From: Eublepharis macularius
Taxonomy: Eukaryota; Chordata; Lepidosauria; Squamata; Eublepharidae
DNA: 64,000 bases
Reading direction: 5' to 3'
Assembly: GCF_028583425.1 (NCBI RefSeq)
Contig: NC_072801.1
Span: 16,450,001 to 16,514,000 of the forward strand
Part shown: positions 44,740 to 57,052 of the stretch, piece after piece
How positions within the stretch are numbered: the first letter of the stretch is position 1
Layout: every line of letters starts with the position of its first letter
Translations under genes and position numbers: made by a program
Notes under the pieces: generated by a model
Seen by the model: the letters and a program-made list of their open reading frames with translations, nothing else
Databases searched by the model: none
Told to the model about the DNA's origin: nothing

Positions 44740-47440
44740 TTCTGTTGTTATTCAGACTTGTGTGCCTATGTTTTTATCTTGCCCGGTCAAAGTTTCAGCT
44801 CTGAACAGTTTGTGCCCTTTTCTCAAATTTTTAGTCCAAATTGGTAGAGTCCATTAGACTTTCAACACTTTCTTGATTACGAAGCATTGCCAAGAGACCC
44901 TCTGGGTGGAAGCATGTCCACAGGGACTCAGGCATCTGAGATTCCTAAAGCAGAAATGCCAGAGTTTGAATCTGGGCCCTTCTGCGTGCACACCCTGTGC
45001 CCTCTCCCTGAACCGTGGCTTCCAAGAAAATAGAAGGTTGTTGATCAGCCTTGGAAAGAAGTCCCCAGTTACCTGCTGCTATTTTGTAGCTCACCTGGCC
45101 CAAACGGTATTAGCCATTTGGGGATGGTTTAAAGGACGGGGAACAGGTCTTATAGATTACAAAACCTTCCTGGTCAGCTGTTTACCAAGAGAAGGGGATT
45201 CAATCCCTAAAGAAGCAGCATGTGTCAAGTTCCAAAACGTGCAGAAGGAAACAAAAACAGTACCGAGTTAATACTTGTGCCAAGTGGCCCTATGAGAATC
45301 GACAAGAGCTCCCATGTGCTCTCTCAGCATCTCTGGTCTATTGGTGCCAAGCTACTATAACTCCCACATCTGCATTGATGGGGCCGGTCCGCAAGCCCAC
45401 AGGCCCATCTAAACTACATAATTGTGGACAGACCTCTCCATGTTGTGGCTGGATAGGTAAACATTAAAGAACTAGAACGGCAAGGTCAAAGAATTATAAA
45501 AAAAATAAAAAAGCATGGCTGTGCTCTGACTGCCTGGGAGGGGCACCTGCATTTTAAAGCCCTTCTTTTATTGCCCCTGCCCAGTGCAATTTAGGTGATA
45601 GCTTGTCTGCCTGGAGATTTGAATCCTAAAGTCAACGTCTGCTTGAGGTCACGGTTTTTGGGCTTAAAGGCGGTTGCAAAATTCTGGTGGTACTCAGGGA
45701 AGGTCTGGCTGCAAGCCAGAAGGACATTTGTCCTCCGCAGGCTCTGCTGGGGTGAATGGGCGCAGGGCCGAAGAGTGGAGGCGTCTCTTGCGCACTTCTG
45801 CACATGCTTCATTGCAAGAAAGAGGAGCCATGCCAGCGCATTGGGGCTTGCAGGAAGTATCTCCTGGTGGAGCCATTGTGGTGTTGCAACGCCAGGGTTG
45901 AGCTCGGTCTGGGGAGCTCTACTTCTGCCACGAACCTGACGGGGGGATCTCGGGCCAGTTGCTCTCTGTCTCAACTGCCTCCCATGGATTAAAAGGTGGG
46001 GAGGGGCCCGTGTAAGCTTTCCAGGGCTCCTCAGAGGACAGTGAGAAGATACAAATGTAGGGAATGAATAACACAGAGAACTTCCCACAGATTGTGTTCT
46101 CTGGTTGAAGTTGCTGGCTTTGGTTAATTTAAACCCTCTGCTAGCTGTGATGGGGGCGATATCTGAATCAGACTGGGAGAAAAACGCTGAAAGCAACCGA
46201 GTAGGAAGTGAGGTGAGGAGAACAGGATTTAGGCCCCTTCCCGCTTGCACCACATGTTTCAAAAGGCTACACTTCTGCATACAGACTCATGGTTGCATTG
46301 TATGAACCCTTGAAGCTACCAAGTCAGTATTGTCGACTCATTTGGCAGCTGCTGTACAGGGTCTTGGTCAATAGTATTGCATGTCACTTTTCCTTTAAAC
46401 TGTAGATGCCCGGTATTGAACCTGGGACCTTCTGCATGCCAAGCAGATACACTCCCATTGATCCACAGCCCCTTCAACTGGGTCTAATGCCAAGCCAAGT
46501 GGTTTTCCAGGATTGAAAGGTGGGGGAGAGAAGGCCTGGGATCCTGAACCTAGGATCTTCTCCACAGAAAGACCTTAATTTTGCTTCTGTTTACAGATCA
46601 TATCAGTGAAAACCGAGGGATGAGAGGCTGTCTGCATATCCCACTATATAAAAGGCAAGCCGTGTTGGCAACGACTCACTTTTTATCCTTGGCAGGAGCA
46701 CTCTGGCCTTGAGGCTGCTGCAAAGCTCCTTCTTGCTGCCGGGAGGAGCGCTCAGGCCATTAATTTGCCGGGTCCCCTTGCAGCAGCAAGCTGGCATTTC
46801 ATGGCGGCCCTCAGGCCAGAGTGAGAGGGCGGTGAGGGGAAGTGTAACAGAATACAAATGAATCTTTGCGCAGGTGCATTGCCAGGAGGGGGCCTGCCAA
46901 ATTGACAGCCTAAGCACTCTTCCCCTTGCCTCACCCGAGGGTTGCTGACGAGAAGGTGGAAGCCCTGGTAGCACTGGACGCCGGTCCACACTTGCCTAGG
47001 AGGGGGCCCCGCCGGATCCTGTGGAGCTGCTTCTCCCCTTCCTAAAGAAGCCTGGCTGCAATCCTGAAGGCAGTTTCCTCAGATGCTTAGCACAAGCATC
47101 ACATCCGAGTAGAGTTTCTTAGGCAGTAGGTGTCTACCTTCCTGAATCAGTCTTTACCCACAGGCAACTTTATGTTGCGTTGTCAAGAGTACGACGCTTT
47201 GACGATCTGAAAGTTCAAATTGTCCATGGACCAGAGCGTGGCAAGTGACTTCCCAATTCTGACAAAATCTTTACAAAAAACATTGTATACAAAGAAATCT
47301 TTCAGTGTCGATGACTGATTGTTATGTTTCATGAAATTACCAACAACACTTTTCTAGAGCCCGTTGTATTTTTTCATACAATGGGCTTCATTGCTAGTTT
47401 AGAATGTTCATATATGTCAAAGCCTTAATTTTGTGACGTA
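44740..47440. other. Intergenic, NUBP2 to IGFALS side
   Basis: No gene seen. A minus-orientation piece of the second tRNA-derived SINE family lies at about 46395-46480 ('tgaacctgggaccttctgca'). Long frames here have no family resemblance. Confidence 0.55.
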
Positions 47441-48060
47441 GGGCCAAGCTAGAAGTGACGAATGACACTTGAATGGCAAGCAAACAGACTCACATGTATT
47501 CCTCCCTGTTCACTTACACTCTACTCGATCACTATGTGTCATTCATCACGTTCAAGTGTCATTCATCACTTAGCGCCAAGCTAGAAGTGACGAATGACAC
47601 TTGAACGGCAAGCGAACAGACTCACATGTATTCCTCCCTGTTCACTTACGCTCCTCTTGCGCTCCACTGGATCACTATGTGCAGGCCTTTTTTTCTGGGA
47701 AAAGAGGTGGTGGAACTCAGTGGGTTGCCCTTGGAGAAAATGGTAACATGGCCAGTGGCCCCGCCTCCTGATCTCCAGACAGAGGGGAGTTGAGATTGCC
47801 CTCCGCGCCAGTGGCACAGAGGGCAATCTAAACTCCCCTCTGTCTGGAGATCAGGGGGCGGAGCCACTGGCCATGTGACCATTTTCAAGAGGTTCCGGAA
47901 CTCCACGGAGGGCAATCTCAACTCCCCTCTGTCTGGAGATCAGGGGGCGGGGCCACCGGCCATGTGACCATTTTCAAGAGGTTCCGGAACTCTGTTCCAC
48001 CACGTTCCAGCTGAAAAAAAGCCCAGACTATGTGTAATTTAGCATTAAAAACATTTGCAA
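47441..48060. repeat. Palindrome-family MITE with a hAT MITE nested in it
   Basis: GGGCCAAGCTAGAAGTGACG opens one unit at 47441, and a near-identical second unit follows from about 47573 ('gccaagctagaagtgacgaa'). Both carry 'cacatgtattcctccctgtt'. The second is interrupted by the family 2 hAT MITE at 47682-48026. A well-preserved foldback copy of the same family is at 54119-54309. Confidence 0.75.
47682..48026. mobile_element. hAT-type MITE, family 2 (nested copy)
   Basis: Starts CAGGCCTTTTTTTCTGGG and ends AGCTGAAAAAAAGCCCAG, with a perfect 8-bp duplication ACTATGTG (47674-47681, 48027-48034). Internally it contains inverted copies of 'ctcccctctgtctggagatc'. Confidence 0.92.
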
Positions 48061-48419
48061 GCTTCCAGTGGGTTATCAGGTATGTGAGCAAGACTCACAT
48101 CAAAGGTGCCAGAAGTGTGCTGCACTTACTGAGCCATGCAAGCCTGTGTCACTACCAAACTTCCTCTGCAGAGCTGTCCCTGCACCCCAGGGATTTCTCC
48201 CTAAAGTGGAAACCTGGAGAAGACAAAAGGCCCACCCTTCTTCTCAGACTGCACTCTTGGTTGAAAGCATAGGAACAAGCAGCCATAACAAAGAGGTGGA
48301 ATGTGTTCCTGGGCCGAGTCACATGCGAAAGCTACGGCATGGTGCCAAATAACAAGCAATTTAACTGTTTCTTTTAAAGTCCTTGTATATGCCAAACAGA
48401 TGCAGACCAGGGTAATTTT

Positions 48420-48668
48420 CCCCTCTTACCATTTTATTTACACGACGTTTCTTCTGAAAAGCCCAAGATAGCACACATCATCTCCCCCACCCCCTTTTAC
48501 ACTTACAACAACCCTGCAAAGTAGGCTAGGCTGATGACGCCTGGCCTGAAATTATCCAGCTAAATGTGGACCCAGATTTACACAGTTCAAGGTAGGGTGT
48601 GGATTTGAACCATAGGTCTTTGAACTCCCTAGTCCAGCTCTCAGACTGCTGTGCCACACCAGTTCTCT
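48420..48668 (-). mobile_element. tRNA-type SINE, minus orientation
   Basis: 'ttacaacaaccctgcaaagt' followed by 'aggctaggctga' and 'tttgaaccataggtcttt' reads in reverse as the SINE family's middle and box B. It ends 'ctgtgccacaccagttctc'. Confidence 0.65.
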
Positions 48669-49154
48669 ACAAATAAGGACCATTCTTAGCTAATAAATGG
48701 ATCAACCTTCCATACTCAAAATAAAAGAGGGCTCTTTGCTCATCTGAGTGATCAGTGATATTTCTAGTACTTGGTATTTCATCTCTTCCTTTTATATTAT
48801 CATGACAGTTTTTTTAAACTTCTATTACATTGTGTTGATACGATCTTATAGTTTTCAGTTATTAGTGACAGCTTCATTCCCTACCAGGCACTTTGGGGGG
48901 TGGGGAGATTTCTATCGTGTTCTTGCAGCAGTCCACATTCTCTTACTTTACCCTGTCCCGTTTTTTTTTTGTAAAAAAAATCATCATTGGTATATTTTAG
49001 CACGTGGAGTAGTGGAGAATTTGGCTCAAGCAAGCGAGGCATACGGTGCCAAGTTTAGCAGTGGATCGCCAGTTCTTGGGAACAGCAAGGGAAGGAACTC
49101 AGGAGGGACTATGGGAGGATTAAGATAGTTGGGCATTATGACCTGCCTAAAAGA

Positions 49155-49316
49155 CGCCTGGGCCGTTTTCACACTGATTACCTGCCACGGAACATCACGC
49201 CAAGCTCCCAGAACGACACTGCCATTCTCGCGTGAAATTGCACCAGGAAGATGCTGTCGTTCCGGGAGCTTGGCGCAATGTTCCGTGCCCGGTAAACAGT
49301 GTGAAAACAGCCCTGA
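49155..49316. mobile_element. Palindromic MITE (GGGCCGTTTTCACAC family)
   Basis: Left GGGCCGTTTTCACACTG and right CAGTGTGAAAACAGCCC are inverted repeats, with further pairing inside ('ggaacatcacgccaagctcc' against 'gggagcttggcgcaatgttcc'). A related copy lies at 52668-52863. Between NUBP2 and IGFALS, close to the IGFALS stop. Confidence 0.75.
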
Positions 49317-49517
49317 TCAAAACTCAGGGATGGTTTCATTTTGTTCTTCCCCTGCACGCAACGAAATTGAAGGAGTGTGGGGGAAGAGCCTCAGTTGTGT
49401 ATAGCCTTGACAGTCTTGTTCTATGACTCAGTGGACAAACCAGAGGATCTGGAATACGGGGCTAACACCAGATAAGCAGAAAACAGGAGGAAGTGTTTTG
49501 GAAAGAAAGACAGGTAG

Positions 49518-52500
49518 TTAGCAATCAACAAAATGGCCTTCAGGGATATCTCGCAGGTCCATCCCTGTCACATCTGTCGGGGTAAGGCAGGTGACATTGT
49601 TGTAGGAGTACACAGGAGTGTCCCCTTCTGTAATGGACTGTGTGTACCGCAGGACCACACTGGGGTTTTGCAAAGCAAAGTCTCGCAGTCCTTTCAGTGA
49701 GCAATTGCATTCCCATTTGTTCCTTGCCAGCCACAACTGAGCCAGTTTTGGGGAAGGGCCCAGCCAATCCACTGAGAAGGTTCTGAGCGAATTGTTCTTG
49801 ACATTCAGATACTCCAGTTTTGATACGGGTGCAAGGACATCCCTGTCCAGCATCTCCAAGTAATTGTTGGAGAGGTCGAGCCAGGAGAGGCGCCGAAGCG
49901 GGGTGAAGGCTTCGGGAGAGATTTCCAACAGCTGGTTGGAGGACAAGAGAAGATACTCTAGGTTCCCAAGGCCTGCCAACTGATTGGGGAGAAGCCTGGT
50001 CAGCCGGTTGTTCTTCAGATCCAGATCGAGAAGTTCACGCAAATCACTTAGGCCGTGATCCTCAATCATGGTGATTGTGTTGTGCCGCAAGAAAAGTCTC
50101 CGGAGGCTGGAGAGGTTTGAAAACATTTGTGGCCTGATCCTGCTGAGGCAGCTGTTCTCCAGGTGAAGGCTGTGCAACTGGCTGAGACCTCTGAAAGCAA
50201 AATCTGGGAGGCCCTTCAGGCAATTGCCCGACAGATTCATCACAGCCACGTTGGTGAGGCCCAGGAATGCCCCAGCCCTGATCTCTTGAATCTGGTTGTC
50301 ATTAAGTGCAAGGACTTCGAGTTGACTAAGTTTTTCAAAACCCTTTTCCATCAGGCTCCTGATCCTGTTATTCCCCAGCTGCAGCTCTTCCAAGAACTGA
50401 AGGTCTCTGAAAGTCCTCGGCCTCAGACCAGTGATCGAGTTGCTCGAGAGGCGCAAAACATGCAGGGTTGAGAGGCCAAAGAACGTGTCCTCAAACAGTG
50501 TGGTCAAACGGTTATGGGACAGGTCCAACCACCGCAGAGACTTCATGCCCACAAAGGCACGAGGGGCGATGGCGTTGATTTGGTTGTGGTGCAGGTACAG
50601 CTTCTGCAGCTTCTGCAGCTTCGTGAAAATGTTGCCTTTGATGCCCTTGAGGGTGTTCCCACTCAAATCCAGTTCTCTCAGCTCGGTGAGGCTGTAGAAC
50701 AGCTGGTGCTGCAAGTAGTGCAGTTTGTTGCCTGCCAGGACCAGCTCCCGCAGGTTGGGAAGGTCGTGGAACACTCTGTCTGGTAGGACCACCAGAGAGT
50801 TCCAGCCGAGGTTCAAATACCAGAGGTTGGATAGTCCAGCAAACACACCTTCTTCGATCTTGCTGAACTGGTTGTTGTTGAGATTTAAGGAGGCCAGATT
50901 CTGCAAGTGGAGGAAAATGTTGGGTGTCAAAGATTTCAAACGGTTGCGCTCCAGGAATAAGGAGTACAGCCCTTCCAAGCCATGGAAGGCGTGCTGTTCG
51001 ATGAGCATCAACTGGCTGCCTTGGAGATTGAGGAATTCCAGGTTGGAAAGGTTTCGGAAGGTCAGGGCCGGCAACAAGGTGAAATTATTGCCATCCAACC
51101 AAAACAGCCTCACGGCCCTGGGTACATCTTCAGGGAGGCTTGTGAGGTTCCGAGAACTGCAGTAGATGCTCAACTCATCGTTGCAATCGTCGTAGCTGCA
51201 AAAGCATGGGCCAGGGCACTTCTGGCTTTCAGCAGCAGTGTGTTCTTTAGCAGCTCCTGCTTCAAGGGTCCGGGACCCTGCCGCCAGAGCCCAGATGAGA
51301 GCCATCACCAGGGCTGCTTCTGTTGGACAAAGGAACAAAACAGACAGCGATAAAACTGGCTAAAAAACGATAGTGAGGTAAGAGTGCAAAGGTGTATAAA
51401 GTCTGGACATTTGCACGGTTGCGCCGCATGGTCACGCAGAGTTCATATGATTTCAACTTCTGTTAACAAAAAAAAAGAGTTTCTAGCCCTCGATTGCAAT
51501 AGAAAGCTGCCATAGGTCAGACTTCTAAATAATATGGGTACTCCAAAACGCATCGGTGATGTTTTGGATCTGGGTTGCAGGATTTTAACATTATGACTGT
51601 GTCACGCAGTGGCTCGTGAACAAGTAACCACACCTAACCTCTACCCCAAGAATACTTTCTGCAAATACACCCCATTAAACAGTACACCTCCTTCAAATTG
51701 CTTTTTAAATCTCTCTCAGAACCTCTTCTAGGGTCCTCAAGACAGTCCTCCACTAATTCCCCAGAGAAAAGCAGACAAAACATTACTGATGGAAGATTTG
51801 TCTTGTGTTGTCCAGTGTAAACACAGACAAAAGGGACTATATGAAAGCTAACATCTCTCAACTGCCCTGAAAAATGGAGGATTTAGTGACAGCGGGCTTG
51901 AACTGAAATAAAGACGTTCTCCAGGGAGAAGCAATTTAGCAATGTGGGTAGAAATTACAGGGCATTTCTTTTATCTAGATGAAATCATATGAACACATTC
52001 TTTAATAGTCTGTGAAACTACATGGAACTCACTGCTTGAACTGCAATGCCTCCATTATCAACATCAAAAACTCTTTGGCAGGGGCTGGGAGTTGGTGGGA
52101 TGGGTCTCCTTTTTCAATCCCACCTTGCGTGGCAGAGTATAGAATGTGTCCAGGCTCACTTGAGAGTCTCCTGGTAAGTGGGGCATGAGAGGTTCCCCAC
52201 AACGGCTCGCAAACTGCCCATTTCTTAAACATGGCCCTTTTACCGGAATGGCTGCCATCCCAAACCTAATAGGTACACTTGGAGAAGATCAGCCACAATT
52301 TCACATGCACGGACACTGCTATAAATACACAAGTGTGTGCATAGAAATCTTTACGTCCCCACTTCCCACAGCTGTAAAATGCGTTTAATGCCTAAATAGG
52401 AAAGAAGGCAGTCTGCTGTCTTCGGCCTGGTCTATGTGTGCGGCAGAATGAGAAGGTACATGGACTGTACTACGAATAATTTTTTTTAGTGGAAAATCTG

Positions 52501-53293
52501 TACACCTTATGTAAAAACTAGGCTAGAATATCTCTTTCGCTCTCTCTGCTGGAAAGATAAATTTTATTAGTAGAGATTTTTTATAGTCATGGTTTCCGTG
52601 AGAATGGGCTCTGTACATTTTGTGTGTGTTATATTTGAATTTGACACAATAATTTTTCAACTTGGGCCGTTTCCACACTACTCACCTTCATTCGGAATGC
52701 TGCGGAACGTCGAACCCCCCCCCCCCCGCAAAAGATAGTGTCTTCTCGCACGAGTTTTGTGCGATGTCACGCAAAACTCGCGCAACAAGATGCTATCTTC
52801 CGCGGGTTCTTTTGCAACGTTCTGCAGCATTCTGAATGAAGGTGAGTAGTGTGGGAACGGCCCTGTACTTACTGGGTTTCGTGGCCCCTTGACCTTGCTG
52901 TTCTGGGTTGGTTCCCCCCCACCCCCATAATTTTAAATATAAAAATCTGCCTGGTGAGACTTCACAACACTTCAAAACATCCGCAGAAACTTATGCTGGA
53001 ATGAAACCATGTTCATCTTTAATGTCCAGAGAACTCCCCCCTCCACTGGAACAGACTTAACCATGCAATTCTAAGCAGATTTACACTCTTCAAAGTCCAT
53101 TGAAGCCAAGGGGTTTAGAAAGGCGCCACTCTGCATAGGACTGCAATGTAAGATGCTTACCTCTCTGGAATTACTGTGATTGGCCCAGCTCCCGGCAATT
53201 AGTCCAGGTGCAGTGCAGACATGCCTTTGCACAGGCAAAAAGAGACACAAAGGAAGCAACAGCTAGAAAGTTTGTCCCCTTACCTTTTCTCAT
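49518..53293 (-). CDS. IGFALS: IGF-binding protein complex acid labile subunit
   Basis: Two coding exons: 53293-53284 (ATGAGAAAAG, donor GTAAGG) and 51319-49518 (after a TTTGTCCAACAG acceptor), giving 603 codons plus TAA; human IGFALS has 605 residues and the same structure of a tiny first coding exon and one large exon. The spliced protein starts [20 protein letters not shown], a signal peptide that the large exon alone would lack. Then come an LRRNT cysteine cluster (CPGPCFC, from C38), about 19-20 leucine-rich repeats of the LxxLxLxxNxL type, and an LRRCT cap ([20 protein letters not shown]) ending GHFVDC. Several N-glycosylation sequons are visible (NLT, NFT, NLS, NNVT). The protein circulates in a ternary complex with IGF-1/2 and IGFBP3 or 5, prolonging IGF half-life. 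No disabling change seen. Confidence 0.97.
51320..53283 (-). other. IGFALS intron
   Basis: About 1.96 kb. Holds the palindromic MITE at 52668-52863 and a small lizard-type repeat at about 53065-53155 ('catgcaattctaagcag'). The rest is unassigned. Confidence 0.7.
52668..52863. mobile_element. Palindromic MITE (GGGCCGTTTCCACAC family)
   Basis: Left GGGCCGTTTCCACACTACTC, right GAGTAGTGTGGGAACGGCCC, with arms pairing through 'accttcattcggaatgctgc'. A poly-C run (about 52717-52730) lies inside. In the IGFALS intron. Confidence 0.82.
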
Positions 53294-54118
53294 GCTTGCC
53301 GGCCAATGTTTGGCAGCCAAAGTTCTGCACGGCAGCCCTGGCAGTAGCTTCTGCCTTCTGCATTTCCCCCCTACTGATAATGTAGCATTACAGCAATCGC
53401 TTTGACACTTGTCCAGCCCCAGCCTGGCTGCTTTTTAACCCTTCTAGTACTGGTTAGGAACACCAAACAGAGTGGAGCTATCAACGCAAACAGTGTTGAT
53501 GACGAGCAAGAGCGGCTTGGATTGGAAAGGACCCCTGCCCCACTGCGGAAAGGGCGTCCGTTTGATTTTCGAAACAGGTCATTTGCAACTTGCAAGCGAC
53601 TTGCTTGAGGTCAGAAATAAGAATCCAGTGGTTCTTTTTGCTCCTGAGAAAGCTGATAGAGGCGAAACAAACCTGAGCTGGCAGTTTGTTGAGCAAATTA
53701 GAAATTTCAGTGCTGCATACAAGCTGATTAATGTTATCTGATTGGACTGAGTCATGATACTTGTGGATTAACGACCTTGAAACCACGGAGAATAGAGACT
53801 ACAATGAAATTGAGCAGTAAAATCTTTATGAACTGTATAGACTGCATAGACGTGTAAGGATTGATTTGGTACATGAATTGGTCAGACTTGATTTATGCGT
53901 AATCATTTAGTGTATCGTTGTCTATTTATGACTGTAACATTGCACATTGAGCACTTAGCACTTTAAATGAGAGTAAATTAGTTTATTGTTGCTTAATAGC
54001 ATCCACAAGGGAGCTTTTGTTGTACCTTTGGATTAGAAAGGGGCATTCAGAGCAAAAGGATTGCTCCAAGTGACCAACTATTTATGGTGAGGATCTAAAG
54101 AGCTGCCTCCTACTAACA
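53294..54118. other. Upstream of IGFALS; untranslated leader and promoter expected
   Basis: The IGFALS transcription start should lie within a few hundred bases above 53293. I looked for a STAT5-type TTCNNNGAA site, as in mammalian IGFALS promoters, and did not see one between 53294 and 53700. Confidence 0.45.
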
Positions 54119-54309
54119 GCCAAGCTACAAGTGACGAATGGCACTTGAATGGCAAGTGAACAGACTCACGTGTATTCCTCCCTGTTCACTTGTGCTCCAC
54201 TTGCACTCCACTCGATCACGTGATTGAGTGGAGTGCAAGTGAACAGGGAGGAATACACGTGAGTCTGTTTACTTGCCATTCAAGTGTCATTTGTCACTTG
54301 TAGCTTGGC
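54119..54309. mobile_element. Palindromic MITE (GGGCCAAGCTACAAGTGACG family), foldback copy
   Basis: Arms of about 95 bp are near-perfect complements around a CACGTG centre (about 54217-54222). Outer ends are GCCAAGCTACAAGTGACG and CACTTGTAGCTTGGC. Partial copies are at 47441. Confidence 0.85.
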
Positions 54310-54321
54310 CCTGAGACAGAT

Positions 54322-54500
54322 CATTGGCCTATTGAGCCTGGGCAGTGTATAATCTGGCTGGCTGTCGCTCTCCAAGGTCTCCGGCAGAGGTCATGCATGC
54401 CCAGATCTGCTACCAGATAAACGGGAGCTGCCAGGGATTGAACCTGGGAGATTCTGCAAACAAGTTTTGGGTTCTGCCACTGAGTTGTGGCCCTGTCAAG
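54322..54500 (-). mobile_element. Second tRNA-derived SINE family, minus orientation
   Basis: Read in reverse: 'gggccacaactcagtggcag' (box A), 'ggttcaatccctggcagctc' (box B and after), then a body. It is the clearest copy of this family in the window. It is a SINE, not a tRNA gene: the anticodon arm does not fold. Confidence 0.7.
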
Positions 54501-54862
54501 GAATTCCAGAAGGATGCTGACAAGCTGGAAAGGATTCAGACGCAATGTAGGAAAATGACAGAAGAAGAGCACTGCCAGATAAGACCCTCTAAGCTTAAGA
54601 TCTAGTCCAGTGACATCTGCCAGAAGACCCACAAACAGAGGCACAGAGTCCAAAGCTTCCCTCCGCTGCTGCCCCTCCCCTTTAGAGATACACTGTCTCT
54701 GAACCTGGAAGTTCAGTTTAGCTACTAAGGCCACTGTCATGATCCTGGGCTTGTAGGCCTCAAGAAAGCCTGAGGCCTTAGAGTAAATTTCCAAAAGGCC
54801 TGGCTGCCATTTTCCCTGCAGGCTTACATTTCCCAAGTTCCTTCCCAACTTCTGGACAGGAC

Positions 54863-55077
54863 TAGGGTCGCCAGCTCCAGACAGGGAAATTCCTGGAGTT
54901 TTGGATGGTGGATCCTGGGGAGGGCAGGTTTGGGGAGTGAGTGACCTCAGTCAGGTATAATGTCATGAAGTCCACCTTTCAGAGCAGCCATTTTCTCCAG
55001 GGGAACTGATCTGTGTTGTCTGATCAGCTGAAATTCCTGGAGACCTCCAGCCACCACCTAGATGGTTGGCAACCCTA
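54863..55077 (+). mobile_element. Short MITE, TAGGGTTGCCAG family (copy 3)
   Basis: Starts TAGGGTCGCCAGCTCC and ends GGTTGGCAACCCTA. Flanks GACAGGAC and GATAGGAA agree at six of eight positions, a weak hAT-like duplication. Confidence 0.75.
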
Positions 55078-55588
55078 GATAGGAATAAGGGACCTTGGGA
55101 GGGGAAAGGAATGCCAACCATCAGTGAAGAGACTGTGCTATGGGAAAACTAATATCAGGCTCTCTTGGATGGGGAAGGGGTTCTTATCCCAGGCGCTGTG
55201 TGTGGCATAAAAGCAGCTACTGACAGGAGAGGAGTCCTCGCCCAGGAAGGGTGGGTTGGACCCAGGAAGGGCCAGGAATTGTAGGGACCAGTCAAGTAGC
55301 CACATTCGGAGCCTTTATGGGGTTTTTTTTTGCCCTGCTTGCTGAAAAGCATCCCCTGTTTAATCTGTTGCTCACAAGTATTCTTTTGTCCCCCATGTGT
55401 TTGGTGATTGCCCATCTTGCAAATAAAACAGTTTGTTTTACTCTGCCTGAGTTCTCAAGTCTGTAGCTCAACCGGTCACCTGACAATGCCCTCACCAGTA
55501 AACATGTGCTGTGAGGAAGGGTAAAGGGAAAGGAGGGTCCTCCGGAAACTCCCTACTTGAACTCCCAAACTAGAGTCGTGGCAACCAG

Positions 55589-55980
55589 TAGGGTTGCCAG
55601 GTTCTTGAGTCCCCCAGTGGGGGATTTGGAGCCTGGCACTTTCCCTCTGAGGTCTTCTGTGTAGATTCTCATGCGCGCATGTTCCCAGCATGCGTAATGA
55701 CATCACTTCTAGGAAGTGACATCATCATGTGGGTCAAAGGGCAGCCCAGCGTGCGCTCCCACGCTTGCAAACGGGCTGAATCGCCCCTCCGTGGGCCTGA
55801 TTTGGCCCAAAACAGGTGCGTTGTGGAGCACAGGGGTGGTGCCACGGCAGGGTGCAGGGGCACACTGTGCCACCAGGGGCGCCCAGGGGAAATGCTCCCC
55901 CGCTAGCCAGGTAAGTGGGGATGGGGGGAGGAGGTGGGAGCAGGGGATCCCCTGCCCCGGGCAGGGGAATGGCAAGCCTA
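55589..55980. mobile_element. hAT-type MITE, family 5 (GC-rich)
   Basis: Starts TAGGGTTGCCAGGTTC and ends GGCAAGCCTA, flanked by GCAACCAG (55581-55588) and GCAGCCAG (55981-55988). Contains 'aatgacatcacttctaggaa' and 'gtgacatcatcatg', shared with the copies at 60638 and 62393. Confidence 0.82.
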
Positions 55981-55988
55981 GCAGCCAG

Positions 55989-57044
55989 TAAGGACCTTAC
56001 TTGCTCAATGGCTGGAGAGGCAGGAGGGAAAGGGATGTGTTTGTGGGGCTAACGGGCTCCTGGGAGGGGACGCTTTTATTGGCAAGGCCCCTGACCTGTG
56101 ACAACCACTGATGGAGTATCCTCCAGGAATGCACACACAAGGCAATTTTAAGGGCCTCAGAGACAATATCCAACAATAAACAACCATAGGTGCTGGATAT
56201 ATTGAGCACCGAGTGGGGTGTGAGGCTGTGAGGCTAATAGATTCCACACATTTAACATGCGTTCAAAAAGAAGACAGGAGAACAACAGTGAGGGTAAGAC
56301 AACATGCAATGCTTTTAAATCACCAGGCACTATTTTTAGGTTAAGCAGCAGGAAGTACGAATAATATGACCAAATTCACAATGGAAACTGCCTTAGAGTG
56401 TTGCAGAATCTCTTCCCTTCAGCCATGACGTGTATAAAGGGCAGGCTGCTGAAAAGGAGGTGTGGACGACGAGTATATGCTTGTTAGTTTTCTTATAGAC
56501 CCACAAAGCACCAGGCAAAAGAACAATCTCAACACAGTTGCATTCCAACCGCAATAAACGTCAATGCAGTCAATAAACATGTAACCATTCTTGGGAGCGC
56601 AGTTCACAACATAGGGGCAGCTATCAAGAAGGCCCCGCTGCCATCCTTTCTGGTACTCTAAACATACGAACCTTCTCCAATGATCCTAGAGTGAATGGGG
56701 CTAGGGGAGAGGGAGGCCCAAAGGGCAGCACTGGGAGGTGGCACTGGACATTGGCAGCAGAGCCGGGTCAAGCTGCAATCGATATGCTTGCCATGGTGCA
56801 CCTATGCAGTGACCATTGCAAATGGCATGCGTTCCAACCTTCTCCATAGCTAAGGCTACCAGCAGGAGAGAGCAGGGCTATTAAAATGGCCCCAAAGCAA
56901 CCGACATTAAGAGGTGCCAGCAGGGGTTGCGTGGCTCAGACCCAGTCTGTGGTGACATTGATCACAGACAAGGCTTTGCCCATCATAAATACCTCTAGCC
57001 AATTCAGAGTGAGTGACTCCACCACAGGGATTTGTCTTGGCATG
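55989..57044. other. Gene-free spacer
   Basis: No gene or repeat family recognised. Confidence 0.45.
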
Positions 57045-57052
57045 GTCTGGAA

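Noticed and set aside
45591-46280. 229-codon minus-strand open frame
   Set aside because: No domain, no splice context, and no resemblance to a known protein; likely a chance frame in intergenic DNA.
51320-51338. Upstream extension of the large IGFALS exon as the protein start
   Set aside because: It would begin at a TTG inside the polypyrimidine tract. The TTTGTCCAACAG acceptor and the ATGAGAAAAG exon at 53284-53293 give a human-like signal peptide instead.
54322-54500. tRNA genes at this and the other SINE heads
   Set aside because: Box A and B motifs are present but no cloverleaf with an anticodon arm forms, and SINE bodies follow.
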